A stretch of 64,000 nucleotides of DNA from Amborella trichopoda. Taxonomy: Eukaryota; Streptophyta; Magnoliopsida; Amborellales; Amborellaceae. Of this stretch, positions 22,881 through 35,138 are shown piece by piece. The stretch covers positions 2,647,839 through 2,711,838 of the forward strand of contig NW_006499827.1 of assembly GCF_000471905.2 (NCBI RefSeq), in the 5' to 3' direction. Position numbers and translations under genes: made by a program. The notes below the pieces were generated by a model. That model had not been told where the DNA came from. It worked only from the letters and a program-made list of their open reading frames with translations, and made no database searches. Every line of letters starts with the position of its first letter. Position 1 is the first letter of the stretch.

Positions 22881-23809
22881 TACTCGGGTAACATAGGTTT
22901 TTCCCAACCGATTGACTTAGTTCATAAAGCTCAGTTCGATATCAGCAAATGTTATTTTGCTTAATATGGTCCATGAAAGACCACAGTCCCACTGAGTTCA
23001 TGTTTCATTATATTAAAATGTTTATTACAAGCACTCATAAGGCTTTAATGACCACACTTACCCAACACCTTTGTCTACAAAGGCTTTGGTGGGTCTCACT
23101 CCACCTATGGTTCGACATCATCTAATATCATTTTTTTTTTAATCTTATTCCACTCTTCCTCTAACTTGCCTTCAGGCTTGTATTCTATTGCCCATTTATG
23201 AGTCCAGCCAATACAAATAATTTTTATCTTAAATTTTCAAAGGACTCAATTAATCCTGTTGAGCAACATCATCTTGCTCGTGGTACTGGAATCCATCCCT
23301 TTTTTTATGCACATTCACTCTTGTAGATATTTAGTTTCATGCCTTCTCATAACATTGGTGCAATGGTAGTTGATCCATTTACCTAATGAGAAAGGTTGCC
23401 TCCAAAATCCCTTGTCACAGTCCCCTTCAAGCTCCTCACAAAGCTACAACAATGCAGTGATATGAGTAAGTGTTGAGTTCTTAGAGAGAGAGTGTGAGGA
23501 ATGAGTGGCGTGAGAGAGGGAGGGAGAGAGCTCAAATATCCTGGCTGGGGTGGCAGTTCAAGGCTAGACAAGTAGCAAGCACCACACATGCATCAGTACA
23601 AGTGGCATGTGTGGTGGCATGCATCCGGGCAGGTGGCGGTCTTGTTCTTGCACAGTGCTACACGCACGGCTCTACACGAACAACGGTAGCCCATTCTGTT
23701 CCATCTCACTACCGCGCATGTTTTCTTCTTCTTCTTACACTCACGACACTGCCTCTTTCTTTCCCTTTTTACGTACTGTGTTGCACCCGTGGCACTGCTC
23801 TTCTCTTTC

Positions 23810-24150
23810 TTCACAGACGGCATTGCTCTTTCTAACTCTTCACAAATGGTGTTGCTCCTTCTCTCTCTTCACAAATGACATTGCTCCTTCTCTTTCTTCA
23901 CAAACGGTGTTGCTCCTTCTCTCTCTGTTCACAAACGGTGTTGCTCCTTCTCTCTCTTCACAAATGGTGTTCTTCCTTCTCTCTCTTCACAAACGGCATT
24001 GCTCACTCTCTCTTCACAAACGGTGTTGCTCTTTCTCTCTCTTCACAAAAGGTATTGCTCCTTCTCTCTCTTCACAAATGGTGTTGCTCTTTTCTCTCTT
24101 CACAAACGACATTGCTCCTTCTCTCTTCACAAACGGCGTTGCTCCTCTGA
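23810..24150 (+). repeat. Minisatellite, about 29-31 bp unit, roughly 11 copies
   Basis: Units of the form CTTCACAAATGGTGTTGCTC + CTTCTCTCT are repeated with variation (AATGG, AACGG, AACGA; GTGTT, GCATT, GTATT). Stop codons are rare in three frames, so long Ser/Leu/Phe-rich open stretches appear; one runs on into the copia sequence at 24240. I regard this as a repeat by-product. Confidence 0.9.
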
Positions 24151-24239
24151 CACGCACGACGATAAGCTTTCCCCCTTACCGTCGCGCATGCTTCATTTTC
24201 TCTAACAGATTCCTGTCGCCGTGTGTGTTTTCATGGTCG

Positions 24240-25238
24240 GAAAATCTTAGTCCTTACATAATTGGTTTGAAATGTATTTATAAAACCAAATATAAAGAAG
24301 ATGGGTCCATTAAAAAACACAAAGCACGACTGGTAGCAAAATGTTATTCACAACAACTTGGAATAAATTTCAATAAAACTTTTGCCCCTGTTGCCAGAAT
24401 TGAAATCATTCGAACTGTTTTGGCAATGGCTGCCCAATAAAAAATTTGAATTTTTCAGTTGGATGTAAAATCTGCTTTTTTGAATGGAGAACTTGGAGAA
24501 GATATTTATGTTGAGCAACCATTATGTTTTGTTGAAAAAAGAAATGAAGAAAAAGTTTGTAAACTGAAAAAAGCTTTATATAGGCTAAAACAAAATCTAA
24601 GAGCTTGGAATAGCAAAATTAATAAATACTTTCAAAAAAATAGATTTGAAAGAAGCCCAAGTGAACATTCACTTTATGCGAAAAAAGGAAATGGAAACTC
24701 TTTCCTAATTGTATGCCTTTATGTGGATGATTTGATATATACTGGTACAAATAAAAAAATGGTAGAAGAGTTTAAGAAAGCAATGATGAAAGAATATGAA
24801 ATAACTGATTTTGTAATCATGAAATATTTTTTTAAAATCCAAAAAAAATAGTCAGATGGAGAAATTTTTATCCCTAGAGAAAAATATGTTGAAAAACTCT
24901 TGAAAAAATTCAGAATGTCAAATTGCAAGCTAGTTAGTACTCCAATGGCGATGAATGAAAAATTGTCAAAATATGATAGAATGAAAAAAGTTGATGCATC
25001 GATTTATCGAAGCTTGGATGGATCTTTAATTTATCTGACTAACACAAGTCTATATATTCTGCATGCAGTCAGTATATGTTCTAGGTTCATGAATGAACCA
25101 AGTAAACTGTATTTTATAGTAGCAAAACAGATTTTAAGATATATCTAGGAAACAAAGAAACATTGTATCAAATATATTTATGAAAATGGTATTAATCTTA
25201 TTAGATTTTCTGATAGTGATTGAGCAGGTTCTATTAAT
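24240..25238 (+). pseudogene. Ty1/copia pol fragment, upstream copy of a tandem pair
   Basis: Reverse-transcriptase sequence in several frames: [60 protein letters not shown] and LIVCLYVDDLIYTGTN, with the catalytic YVDD preserved. It then reads into the RT-RNase H linker (IYRSLDGSLIYLTNTSLYIL). A premature stop at 24438-24440 separates the first two segments. It ends where the second copy starts, and gag, protease and integrase are absent. Confidence 0.8.
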
Positions 25239-26715
25239 AAATGTCATGAATGAAGAAGTTTCTGTTATAAAGAAAAATAATACATTGGAATTAGTAGATC
25301 ACTGAAAAGGAAAAAAATACTTGGTTTGAAATGGATTTATAAAACCAAATATAAAAAATATGGGTCCATTAAAAACACAAAGTACGACTGGTGGCAAAAG
25401 GTTATTCACAACCACCTGGAATAAATTTCAATGAAACTTTTGCACCTGTTGCTATAATAGAAATAATTCGAACTGTTTTGGCCATAGCTGCCAAAAACAA
25501 ATTTCCAATTTTTCGGTTGGATGTAAAATCTACTTTTTTGAATGGAGAACTTGAAGAAGATGTTTATGTTGAGCAACCATTGAGTCTTGTTGACAAAGAA
25601 AATGAAAAAAAAGTTTATAAACTGAAAAAGGCATTGTATGGGCTAAAACAAACTCTAAGAGATTGGAATAGAAAAATTGATAAATATTTTCGAAAAAAAG
25701 GATTTGAAAGAAGCCCAAGTGAACCTTCACTTTATGTGAAAAAATGAAATGGAAACTCCTTTCTAATTGTATGCCTTTATGTGGATGATTTAAAATATAC
25801 TAGTAGCAATAAAAACACGGTGGAAGCATTTAAGAAAGTTATGATGAAAGAATATGAAATAACTGATTTGGGAATCATGAAATATTTTCTTAGAATCCAA
25901 GTAAACAGTCAAATGGAGAAATTTTTATCACTCAAGAAAAATATGTTGAAGAACTCTTGAAAAAATTCAGAATGTCAAATTGCAAGCCAGTGAGTACTCC
26001 AATGGCAGTGAATGAAAAATTATCAAAATATGACAGTACGAAAAATTTTGATGCATCGATTTATCGAAGCTTGGTTGGATCTTTAATTTATCTGACTAAC
26101 ACATGGCTAGATATTGTGCATGCGGTCAATATATGTTCTAGGTTCATGAATGAACCAAGTAAACTGTATTTTACAGCAGAAAAAAGGATTTTAAGATATA
26201 TCTAGGGAACAAAGAAACATTGTATCAAATATATTTATGAAAATGGCACTAATCTTATTAGATTCTCTGATAGTGATTGGGCAAGTTTTATTGATGATCG
26301 GAAAAACACTTATAGCTATAGATTCTATGTAAGTACAAAAGCGATATCGTGGTCATCAAGAAAGCAAAATATTGTGGCTTTATCGTCAGCAGAAGCCAAA
26401 TACATCTCAGCAATAAGTGCAGCATGTGAAGTTGTTTAGCTCAGAAGAATTTTATTAGACTTGCAGCAAAAACATAATACCCCCCACAACAATTTTTTTG
26501 TGACAACATATCAGCCATTGCAATGACAAAAAATCCAGTGTTTCATAGCAGAACAAAGCATATAGAAATACGACATCATTTCATCAGGGAGTTGACAGAA
26601 AAAAGAGAAATCTAGCCAACATTCATCCACACAAATGACCAGCTTGCAAACATCTTCACAAAGACAATTTCAATAAACAAATTTATCCAGTTCAAAGAAA
26701 CAATGAGAGTGGCAA
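25239..26715 (+). pseudogene. Ty1/copia pol fragment, downstream copy, with RNase H
   Basis: It repeats the same RT region from a slightly earlier point (MNEEVSVIKKNNTLELVD, then LGLKWIYKTK) and continues further than the first copy. It carries [49 protein letters not shown] and [20 protein letters not shown], the last two belonging to RNase H and the C-terminal part of pol. Stops at 25744-25749, 26206 and 26437 break it. Confidence 0.8.
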
Positions 26716-26727
26716 ATTAAGTGAGGA

Positions 26728-27230
26728 CGTTAAAACAATAATTTTCCAGGTCAATCATTGTTCTCTCTCTTTAGAACTCTTTTGTCACCACCCCCCAATT
26801 CACCGCCGAATCTCCACTCCTCTCTCTAAATAATTCTCATAATCAAAGCGGTGCATAACAACCGCCAATGGACAGTTTGTAAAGGGTGGTGCATGTAGCA
26901 ATGAAGGAAGAATGTTGTAGACCTTAAAGACGGCGCACTCTGCGGACCTTAAAGATCTGCAATATGCGGTTACTATGTCAGTTAAAAGGCCTATAAAAGG
27001 CACGCTATGTACATGTGAAGTTGTTGTTGAGAAAAATAGGAGAGTGAGTGGGGTAAAAAAGAGGTTTAGAAAACCTTATATGAGAAATATGGTCCTTAAT
27101 ATCATATTATTTTACTGTCATATCTTCTACTTCAAATACAATAGTGAAATTTCTTTTGAGACATTAATGCTTCCTCTTCACCCCTATTACATTCTTTACT
27201 ATTTTTTGATCAAATTATTATATCAACGCT
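26728..27230 (+). mobile_element. Probable 3' LTR of the copia remnant
   Basis: It follows the pol end directly. It begins CGTTAAAACAATAATTTTCC, which could be a TGTTAA start with the TG mutated. It has a TATA-like CCTATAAAAGGC at about 26988 and a downstream AATACAATAGTGAAATTTC stretch typical of plant copia R-U5. No matching 5' LTR is in the window, so the boundary is approximate. Confidence 0.5.
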
Positions 27231-27549
27231 TCTGCAAATTTCCAAAATGAAATACCAAAACTCTTACTCACAATGGTCCATAAAACACCAGTAGATAATA
27301 AAAGAAGCGCTTGGTTTGTAGAAGATTACAACTTTATTTCTATAAATAAGATTGTGATACTCTATACGGTCTATTTTATTTGGAATGTATAGTTTTGACA
27401 CATCTTTTAAAACAATATCAATACATAGCATGTTTTTTGATATAGTGTCAAATCTACCGTCCTATTAAAATAGACAGTGTAGATTACTGCAACCTTAATT
27501 TTACAAATAAAGTTGCAACTTCATATAAATTTTTTCATAAAAGAAAGAT

Positions 27550-27645
27550 ACCACATGAGACACCATGGCCATGTATGCCAACTTGAGGGGCATGTTACCA
27601 CATGAGACACCATGGCAATGTATGCCAACTTGAGGGGCATGTTAG
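27550..27645 (+). repeat. 47-bp tandem duplication
   Basis: ACCACATGAGACACCATGGC and TGTATGCCAACTTGAGGGGC occur twice with one mismatch. Confidence 0.85.
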
Positions 27646-27924
27646 ATTGTTTAAAGGAAAAGTTTCTTATGGGCTGGCTTGGATGAATGGATCTACGTGA
27701 TTTTGTATGGATGAAATACATCCTAAATGATTGTAGATGCATTTCTACCATTGCAATGGGGTTTGATGATTTTGGAATAAATTAAAATAAATAATAAAAA
27801 AAAAATCAAAATTTAGGAATTTTTTCCACATTCATTATCCTTATAGTCGACTTTATAGATGTATAAACTTTTGGTTCCAAAATCTATAGGTTTTCTTGCT
27901 TATACACCAAATCCCTAGCCTCAT

Positions 27925-28195
27925 TAAAGGGAAACCTATATATCACTAGGTATATGGAATTTATATATGCCACCTCTCTCTCTCAGCCATCCGATCTGAA
28001 TGGACGGTTGAGGTAGCCCCAATCATATTGTCATGTTTAAATACGATTTTATTTTTAAAATTTTCTATAAATCATATTGACACCAAATTTGAGGTGTCCA
28101 ATCCGATCATAAGCTCGCACCTACAAAATTTATTAAAAATATATTTAAAAAAATAACCAAAATATCCCAAAAAAATATGTATTGGTTTAGTCTTG
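27925..28195. mobile_element. MITE family 2, partial copy
   Basis: It contains TGAATGGACGGTTGAGGTAG, CCCCAATCATATTGTCA, TTTTCTATAAATCATATTGA and a CCAAAATATCCC segment in the order seen at 17592-18097. The left end (GGGAAACCTATATATC) is diverged and the right end is missing. Confidence 0.55.
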
Positions 28196-28239
28196 AGAGG
28201 TTTTTTTTTGGGAGATACAAAATGTACCTTTTTGAAATT

Positions 28240-28744
28240 GGCCTCTAGGTGAGGATGTTACATCCAATATCTAGGAAGCGAAAAGTATAAGAACATACAT
28301 CAGCGGGACCATGTAGAGCATATAGTCGTCTGACTGTAATAATTTTCCTTTTTCGAGAGGGAGAAACTTGCTTAGTGATTAAGAATTTAAAACTATGGAA
28401 AAGCCAAAGCCAGCCACGTTAAAAAGGGCACTGGCCACAGGCCACCAGCATGTCGTTGAAATGAATTTGTTTGCGTAGCTTTTGGGAAGCATATTTTTGA
28501 AAGCATGGAAATGACACAATTAGGGCATACGTTTGACAAGAAATATTCACTGTTAATCCTTTTTCCAACGCCAAAGGAATAGTCTCCAATTTAGTGATCT
28601 CGATTCTTTACCATTCCATGCGTAAGACTTTTGAGGAAATAACCAAAAAAAAAAACAATCCTGTGCCATTGGAATCTCTTACTTTCGTCTCAATCCGTTG
28701 CTTTTTATGTGGAGTTTTTCATTCCTTGTTTTACTTTTCGAGAC
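28240..28744 (+). repeat. Dispersed segmental repeat, copy 2 (left part)
   Basis: It matches 15950-16500. The remainder of the unit resumes at 29352-29430 after the inserted hAT-type element, with AGCAGCGTTTGAATGTCT against AGCGTTTGGATGTCTCGG in copy 1. Confidence 0.8.
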
Positions 28745-28752
28745 GTAATAAC

Positions 28753-29343
28753 TAAGGGTGGCAATGGGTAGGGTCTGGCTGGACCTAGACTTGGACCTGA
28801 ATGTATTTGTGTCTAGGTTTTGGACCCGGATCCGACTTGTCGTGTCCAAAAGTTGGACCTATACCTATACCCATCGGGTCTTGGGTCTGGTCGGGTCCAT
28901 TGCCATGCTCACTATGAGCTTCCTTTTTTGTAACCTACAATGGTGAAAAATAGAGTACTAATTTTTCAGGGGTGGACGATTAGAGAGAGAGAGACATTCG
29001 AGATCCAGAAAGAGCTATGTCTCCAAGAAATTGAGCGAGGGAGAAGGAGAATTGCAGAGAGGGAGGATGGCAATGGGATTTGGCCGTTTGGGGAACTAGG
29101 GGAAGACCAAAAGTGTTGAAACGATTTTAAGGTTGGGGCTTTGGCCTTAGAGAAAACTAAAAATTCAGGTCTGGTACCCACCAGGTCAGGTATAGCAAGA
29201 CCTGTATCTAGACTTGAGATTATTCAGGTATCCTTTATTGGACCCGGACCCTACCTACGAGTCCAAAACTTGGACCCATACTCGGACCTGTATCGAGTAT
29301 ACCTGGCGGGTATAGGTCGGATCCTGATCCATTGCCACCCCTA
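28753..29343. mobile_element. hAT-type non-autonomous element, 591 bp, perfect 8-bp TSD
   Basis: The ends are TAAGGGTGGCAATGGGTAGG on the left and the inverse of TAGGGGTGGCAATGGATCAG on the right. GTAATAAC lies immediately on both sides (28745-28752 and 29344-29351). The 8-bp duplication is the hAT signature. The inside is rich in GGACC/GGTCC words and has no transposase. A related fragment is at 60870-61050. The copy at 15950-16560 represents the unfilled paralogous locus. Confidence 0.88.
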
Positions 29344-29639
29344 GTAATAACCACTCCCCCACTACTTCAAAACCATATAGCAGCGTTTGAATGTCTTCGT
29401 AGTTGTATCCTAGTCTTGTATTTTACCTTCCTCTATAAACAAGCCTTTTTAAAGCACCCCGAAATGGTCATAATTTCAATAGATAATATGGATTTTTAGC
29501 CAATAACAATAAAAAAAATTTCATTAGTCTCAAAATGGTTTGCAAGGCCTTGACAGATTTGAGATGAACCTCCTGATGTATGCTAGTTTTCCATGGAGAG
29601 ATTTGAGTTCTCGGAGGTTGTGGGATGGTGGTATCTCTT

Positions 29640-30640
29640 AGATGGCCTTAATTTTGGTGGGATCAATTTTAGACCCCGATGTCATATGACGGACCCTAGA
29701 AATTTCTTCGACTTGATGCCAAATGGGCACTTTAGTGGGTTCATCTTAGCTTCATGGAGGCACAACCTGTTTAAGACGCAGTTGATATCTCGGATATAGA
29801 AGGCATGCTCATTTGATTTGGCCACGAGATTATCAACATAGCATTGGGCCTCTTCATGCAACATATCCTTGAAGATGGTGGTCATGGCATGATGATAAGT
29901 GACACCAGCATTCTTAAGACGGAAGAGCATCACCTTGTCGTTATAGATTCCCTTGAGGGTCAAAAGGCTATCAATTATCATCTTATGGGGTTATCCTTTT
30001 CTGATTGTATCTTGAATAGCCATCCATGAAGGAGAAAACATGGCAGGCAGCTATGGAATCGATAAGCATCCGAGTATTGGGATTGGGGAAGGCACCTGTG
30101 GGGCAATGCCATGTTCAGATCACACAAGTCAATGCATATCCTGAACCATCATTCTTCTTTTGACTAGCATGACATGGGCCAACTAATTGGGGGAGCTTCC
30201 TAACTTCCACCTCGATTTGCAGCTTGAGCTCGGATAGGAACTACCTTGACTTTTGCTTCACGGGCTTGCTGGACAGGTCCACTCCTAGCTTATGAGTGCC
30301 CACACATGAATCGTGTTTGGGCATCTTATGATAGTGCCATGCGAGGACATCTTTGTTGGCATTAAGGAAGTGGATATGTTCAACTTTTTCTTTCGTCATC
30401 ATGGTCGTTGAAATAGGGATTGGCCTTGGGTCACTCACATCGCTTTAAGTTTACCTTTTTCAAGTCATCCACTATAGCTTCCCTAGCTTCCTCTAGCTTG
30501 TAGAGAGCAGCCTGCATCTTCTTTGGATGTGGGAACCCTGGATCCTTGCGTCGAACAGAAACGGCAAAATCATGGGCACTTGAATGAACCCAACAGCCAG
30601 GGTAACAAGGAAAACCTATCAAACCAACCAAGCAATAGGT
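29640..30640 (-). pseudogene. Ty3/gypsy reverse-transcriptase remnant
   Basis: On the minus strand, in order: YKLEEAREAIVDDLKKVNL, then DPRPIPISTTM, DVLAWHYHKMPKHDSC, a broken NPNTRMLIDSIAACHVFSFMD stretch, FRLKNAGVTYHHAMTTIFKD and CYVDNLVAKS. These are the palm and fingers of a gypsy RT. The catalytic YVDD reads YVDN, and at least two frameshifts and several stops break the frame. Protease, gag and integrase are not seen; the plus-strand open frames here are shadows. Confidence 0.8.
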
Positions 30641-30801
30641 GCCTCTTTAGATCTTACAGACCTAGTGGGATTGATGGGGACTGAGAGGATTGATCACGAA
30701 TACTTCTTCATGCAAATCATTATGGAAATGGAAAAAAAGCAATTTTTACGTCCATCTAATGGAAGACCTTTGACAAACATAGGCAACAGCAATGGTCCTA
30801 A

Positions 30802-31035
30802 CCAATGTTTAAAATAAGGACAGACAGATTAGATCGGAATTGCCTGATCTAACTCAAGAATAGTTAGGACCGTCCTGGGTCCCTATACATATTAGGAAGA
30901 ACCCGCCAGTTCTCTGACAACCGATTTTGAGAACTAGGTTTCCTATTGATATTAGGAACTGAGTGGTTCTAAAAAAAACTAGCCGGTTCTCTAACAAAAC
31001 CGACCGGTTTTGAGAGCTAGGCCACATCTTGGAAG
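30802..31035. mobile_element. Possible hAT-end fragment
   Basis: CAATGTTTAAAATAAGG resembles the CAGTGNTTTAAAAA ends of other hAT-type pieces in the window. The interior has repeated TTAGGAA and CCGGTTCTCTNACAA words. No partner end was identified. Confidence 0.35.
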
Positions 31036-31138
31036 TTGGGCTAAGCGGCCATCTTTCCACAATGTTCTCTCTCTCTCTCTCTATCTCAAATTCTTTTATG
31101 AAACCAAAAACACCAAACCCAATGTTCATACTTCCTGC

Positions 31139-31225
31139 CAGTGGTTTAAAAAGCAGATCAGTAACCTGGATCGGGCATCTCAAAAACCCATCCGGATCGG
31201 CGAATCAGTGATTTGGATCGGGAAT
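31139..31225. mobile_element. hAT terminal and subterminal sequence
   Basis: The sequence begins CAGTGGTTTAAAAAGCAG and continues AGTAACCTGGATCGGGCAT. About 80 bp align with the left end of the 344-bp element at 55820-56163. It lies 3' of the transposase remnant, where one end of that transposon should be. The inverse end was not found on the far side. Confidence 0.6.
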
Positions 31226-31682
31226 TGGTTGAATCGATCGGATTTAACCTTAAAAAAAAATCTGAAAAAAATATTAAAATTCTTAAAAATTCAATAAGAA
31301 ATGAGGGTGCTCCATTAAGGATTTTCAATTCTTTGCATGAATATGCGAATATTGATATGTTCTTTCTCAGCATGAATTACTATTTACCATATACTTTACA
31401 TCACACAAAAGGATAAACATAGAATTATCATGGATTAAATATATCATCATACATGAACTACAATAAAGCATACAATTCGTAACATACGATCTAAAAATAA
31501 AATGACTGACGACGTCGTTCTTCATCTTGGTCACGCTGGTGCTATTGATTGAATTCACGTGATAATTCATCGACTCGATCTAAAAACGAATCATCCAAAT
31601 TAGTGGGCACCTGACTATACCCAAATCCCTGAGTGTTAGTGTTTTATTGTGGTCCTAATCCAAAATCCCCACAGCTTGTCCA

Positions 31683-34415
31683 TCATTTATGCTCACCTAC
31701 ACTATCGTGCTCATCCCTACCCTCTTGTTGTTGGGACTCGATATGTGAATAATTTGGTTGGGATTGGGTGGCCTTAGAATCATCATCTCTCTCATTTTCC
31801 CTTAGACCTCCTTCCCACTCTCCCTCATTAGGTACAATATCATCGACATCTCCGACGAATTGTGGATATGTTGACGGGCTGCTTCCTCTTGCATGCTGCT
31901 CATCACCTTTTTCATGATCTTTCTCATCGATAGCCTCAAGGAACACTCTCTTGTGTAACACTGGCTCCTCTTCTTCTACTACCCATTATTCTGCTGTGTC
32001 TGTGACAAATATTGTGTCCAAGTCTATCGGCCCATAGTCTTCAAGCTTCTTTCTTATTTGTCGCTCTCGGAGGTTTAAGTTGTAATGAACGTAGACTAGT
32101 TTATGAAGCTTCTCCGAAGCGAGTCGATTCCTTCTAGTAGTGTGCAACTATTGGAACGTACTCCAATTTCGCTCGCAACCAGTAGCAGAACATGTCTGGG
32201 AGAGCACCTTGATTGCTATCCTCTTCAGGTGAGGTGCATCACTACCATATATCTCCCACCATTCAGCTGGATTAAAATGTAAAAAACATTATAAGGGCAA
32301 GAACAATTCATAAGATTAAATATATAAATGAACAAAATATTAGTTAGGGGATAACCTGGATCCATCTTAGTTCGAGAATTCCTGACAAGTCTAGTTTCGA
32401 AGGATCCTATAACATCCCTATACATAGCAAGCTAAAACAAAATATTTCGTTTTAGTGCATTATTCCTCACAAATATAACAACTCAATCAAGTTCTTACCA
32501 AAATATTAAATAATACCTCTTGTATTACTGTTATTTAGTTTCGATGGCTTCTCTCCAACCTAGCAATAATGTATCTGACACCTTCCATAATCTTGTGGGG
32601 ATGTTCAGGTGTCGAATAGAAAAATTTTGGGTTGAAGTACTAATTTGGAAAATATATAGATAGAAAAATGTCATTTAAAATTTCATAAAAAAATAATTTA
32701 TAATGAAACATTCTAATGATATAAATATATATTTACCTGCATAATGAATTGGACGTCCAAATTTGGTGTTCCACCTTCTTTCTATAATCTCGATCACTTT
32801 ACTAGCAAAACTACACTTCTCCTCAATAGCTGATTTGGCCCTCTCGATACCTTCATAAAGGATGTACATGGTAGCTTTCTTGTCAGTATCTACCATTCTT
32901 AACACCATGACCAAAGGGGCAGTGGCCTGGAACATCGAGACCAGAACCTCCTATTTAAGACTATGCCGTCCACTTTTAGCCTACTATTGGACTTCGAGAG
33001 GCGGTCATTTGACTACTCTTCACTGGTAAATAATCTATTTATTGCACCTTCAAATTTTCGAATAGAGTCCACAACCGAGTAATCTGTCGCAAAGCGGGTT
33101 ATGGCAGGCCTGATTATCTCTTTTTTCTTAGACTGTTCTCTGAACATAAATAAAATTTTAGAATGGTTATATATAAATCTTGACACCAACATCGCTTCTT
33201 GTAGAGTCTCCTTCATAATTTTGATCTCACCGAACTCCTCTAACATAAGATTGATGCTGTGTGCAGCGCACAGGGTCCATACTAGATGCTTCCTCTTATC
33301 CATCAACTTACTGCCGCAGAAACACATGCATGCGCATTGTCCGTAATAAACTGGACTACATGATTATCTCCCACGTCCTCCACTATCTAATCATATAATC
33401 GTACGTAGAAGTTTGCATCCTTCTTCATCCTTGATACATATTTGCTAGACAAAAAAGTTGTACCTTTGGGAAATAGGCCAAGAAGTTTACAAACTCCTTT
33501 TTGCTAACTTTATTCAACCAATCATCACTCATGAGAGTAATGCCTGTTCTTGACAAACTTTGTTTATATTCTTCAATCCACTTTCTAATTTCCTCCACCT
33601 CTGCATCCAATATTGGCTCACTGAGCTCATATATCGTCGGGGGTTTTACCTTGGGCCCGGCTCTCTGGATTGCGTTGATCGTAGGTGGAAAATATGGGCT
33701 ATTGGCTGCATCAAAGGGGAACCCTTTATCGTAGAACCATTTTCCTATGTATCTGCCCAACATGTTTCTCGTACCTTTCACCATGCCTTTGAGGGTCATC
33801 TGTTCTGACTTAAGCTTTGAGAGAAATGGGTATATACAACCATGACCGGCAATACTGGCACTCCTAAATAAGCTAGAAACAATTTCTTCAACGTCTGATT
33901 CCTCTTGATACATATTGCCACCAACCCCTCCATACATATTTGAGCTGGGCCCGCCATACATGCTCGAGCTGGGCCCCTCATGCATGTCTTAGCTGCGCCC
34001 ACTGTACATGCCCATGCCATAACCACCAGGCATTCTAAACTCGCGTTCCCTCTGGTATGTTTCATGTAGACTCATTCTTGTGGTCATCTCCAAGTCATTA
34101 TTATATTGCTCTTCTGGATCATTCCCGCTTGATGGCGTATATAAACCAGCTATCTCATCATCCATCTTCTGCTTTGCAATTTTTTTACCTTTGGTATCCT
34201 TGAGAATATATGTCATATGCTTTCTTATATTACCAAGGATACTATTGCACGCAAACACATCTCCCTTAACTCTTGCCAAGTGTTGCTTGAACCTATGTAC
34301 CCCACTACTTATCACTTTTTTGTAGTAATTACGAATAATTTTGTCTTTTTTGTTGGGATCAAGTCTGACACCATGTTGCCATGCAGGGTCTTCCCTAGAT
34401 CTTGGCATGGTTCAA
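31683..34415 (-). pseudogene. Decayed hAT transposase (BED finger, DUF659, hAT dimerisation)
   Basis: Read on the minus strand the order is complete. A BED-like N terminus (34408 on) has DPAWQHGV and SSGVHRFKQHLARVKGDV, but the expected zinc-ligand cysteines read RNYYKK. A DUF659 region (33985-33425) contains WFYDKGFPFDAANSPYFPPT. Next are VVQFITDNAHAC and KHLVWTLCAAHSINLMLEE (about 33390-33220), RPAITRFATDYSVVDSI, then a region with RWNTKFGRPIHYAGKY. A hAT C-terminal dimerisation segment, PAEWWEIYGSDAPHLKRIA and TGCERNWSTF, follows at about 32275-32150. The last is interrupted by a stop at 32148-32150. Frameshifts near 33450 and 33330 also break it. A Gly/Met/Tyr-rich linker follows the BED part. 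Confidence 0.88.
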
Positions 34416-35138
34416 CTGTTTTAATATTTAAATGGTTAAAAATTAACTTAACAATTCAATATGAAAAATAATCACCATGTGTAGTGATAATATCTAGGGG
34501 TAGTTCATGAAGTTATGTTAGTTGTTAATGCAAAATACTTCTACTGGTAAAAATATTTTAGCTCCTACTGGCAAAAATAATTTATTTATGCAACTTTATA
34601 TATAAAAATAGCCTATATCAACCACTACATATAGAACAATAAATTTACATTGATATAGTATCAATAGAAAATATATTTACAATGATATAGTAATTCACAA
34701 TGCCAATACATATGGACTTGTCACAAATCTTCATTTCGACAAACATGAATTAGTTCCTACTGAGAAAAAAATATATATTTATGCAACATTATAGATAAAA
34801 AAAAGTCTGTATAAATCACACTTAGAATCAAGAAAAAAATTACATTAACATAGTCATCCATAATGCCACTACACGTATATTTGACACAAAAAATATTTAC
34901 AATGATATAGTCATTCACAATGCCACAAATAAAATTTACAATGATATAGTCGGCACAATCCCAACTCGATTGAAATGATCACAAATAGCCGTACATCTCA
35001 ATTACAAATATGCAAGATAATATAATAAAAAAATGCAAGCTCCAAACATGGCTACTGCTCAATTATCAAGAACATACATTTTTTGCATTAAAAATTTAAT
35101 AATAAAATTGAAAATTGCAAGATAATATAATTATCATA

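Noticed and set aside
33101..34471. Plus-strand frames of 77-84 codons
   Set aside because: They are antisense shadows of the minus-strand hAT transposase remnant.
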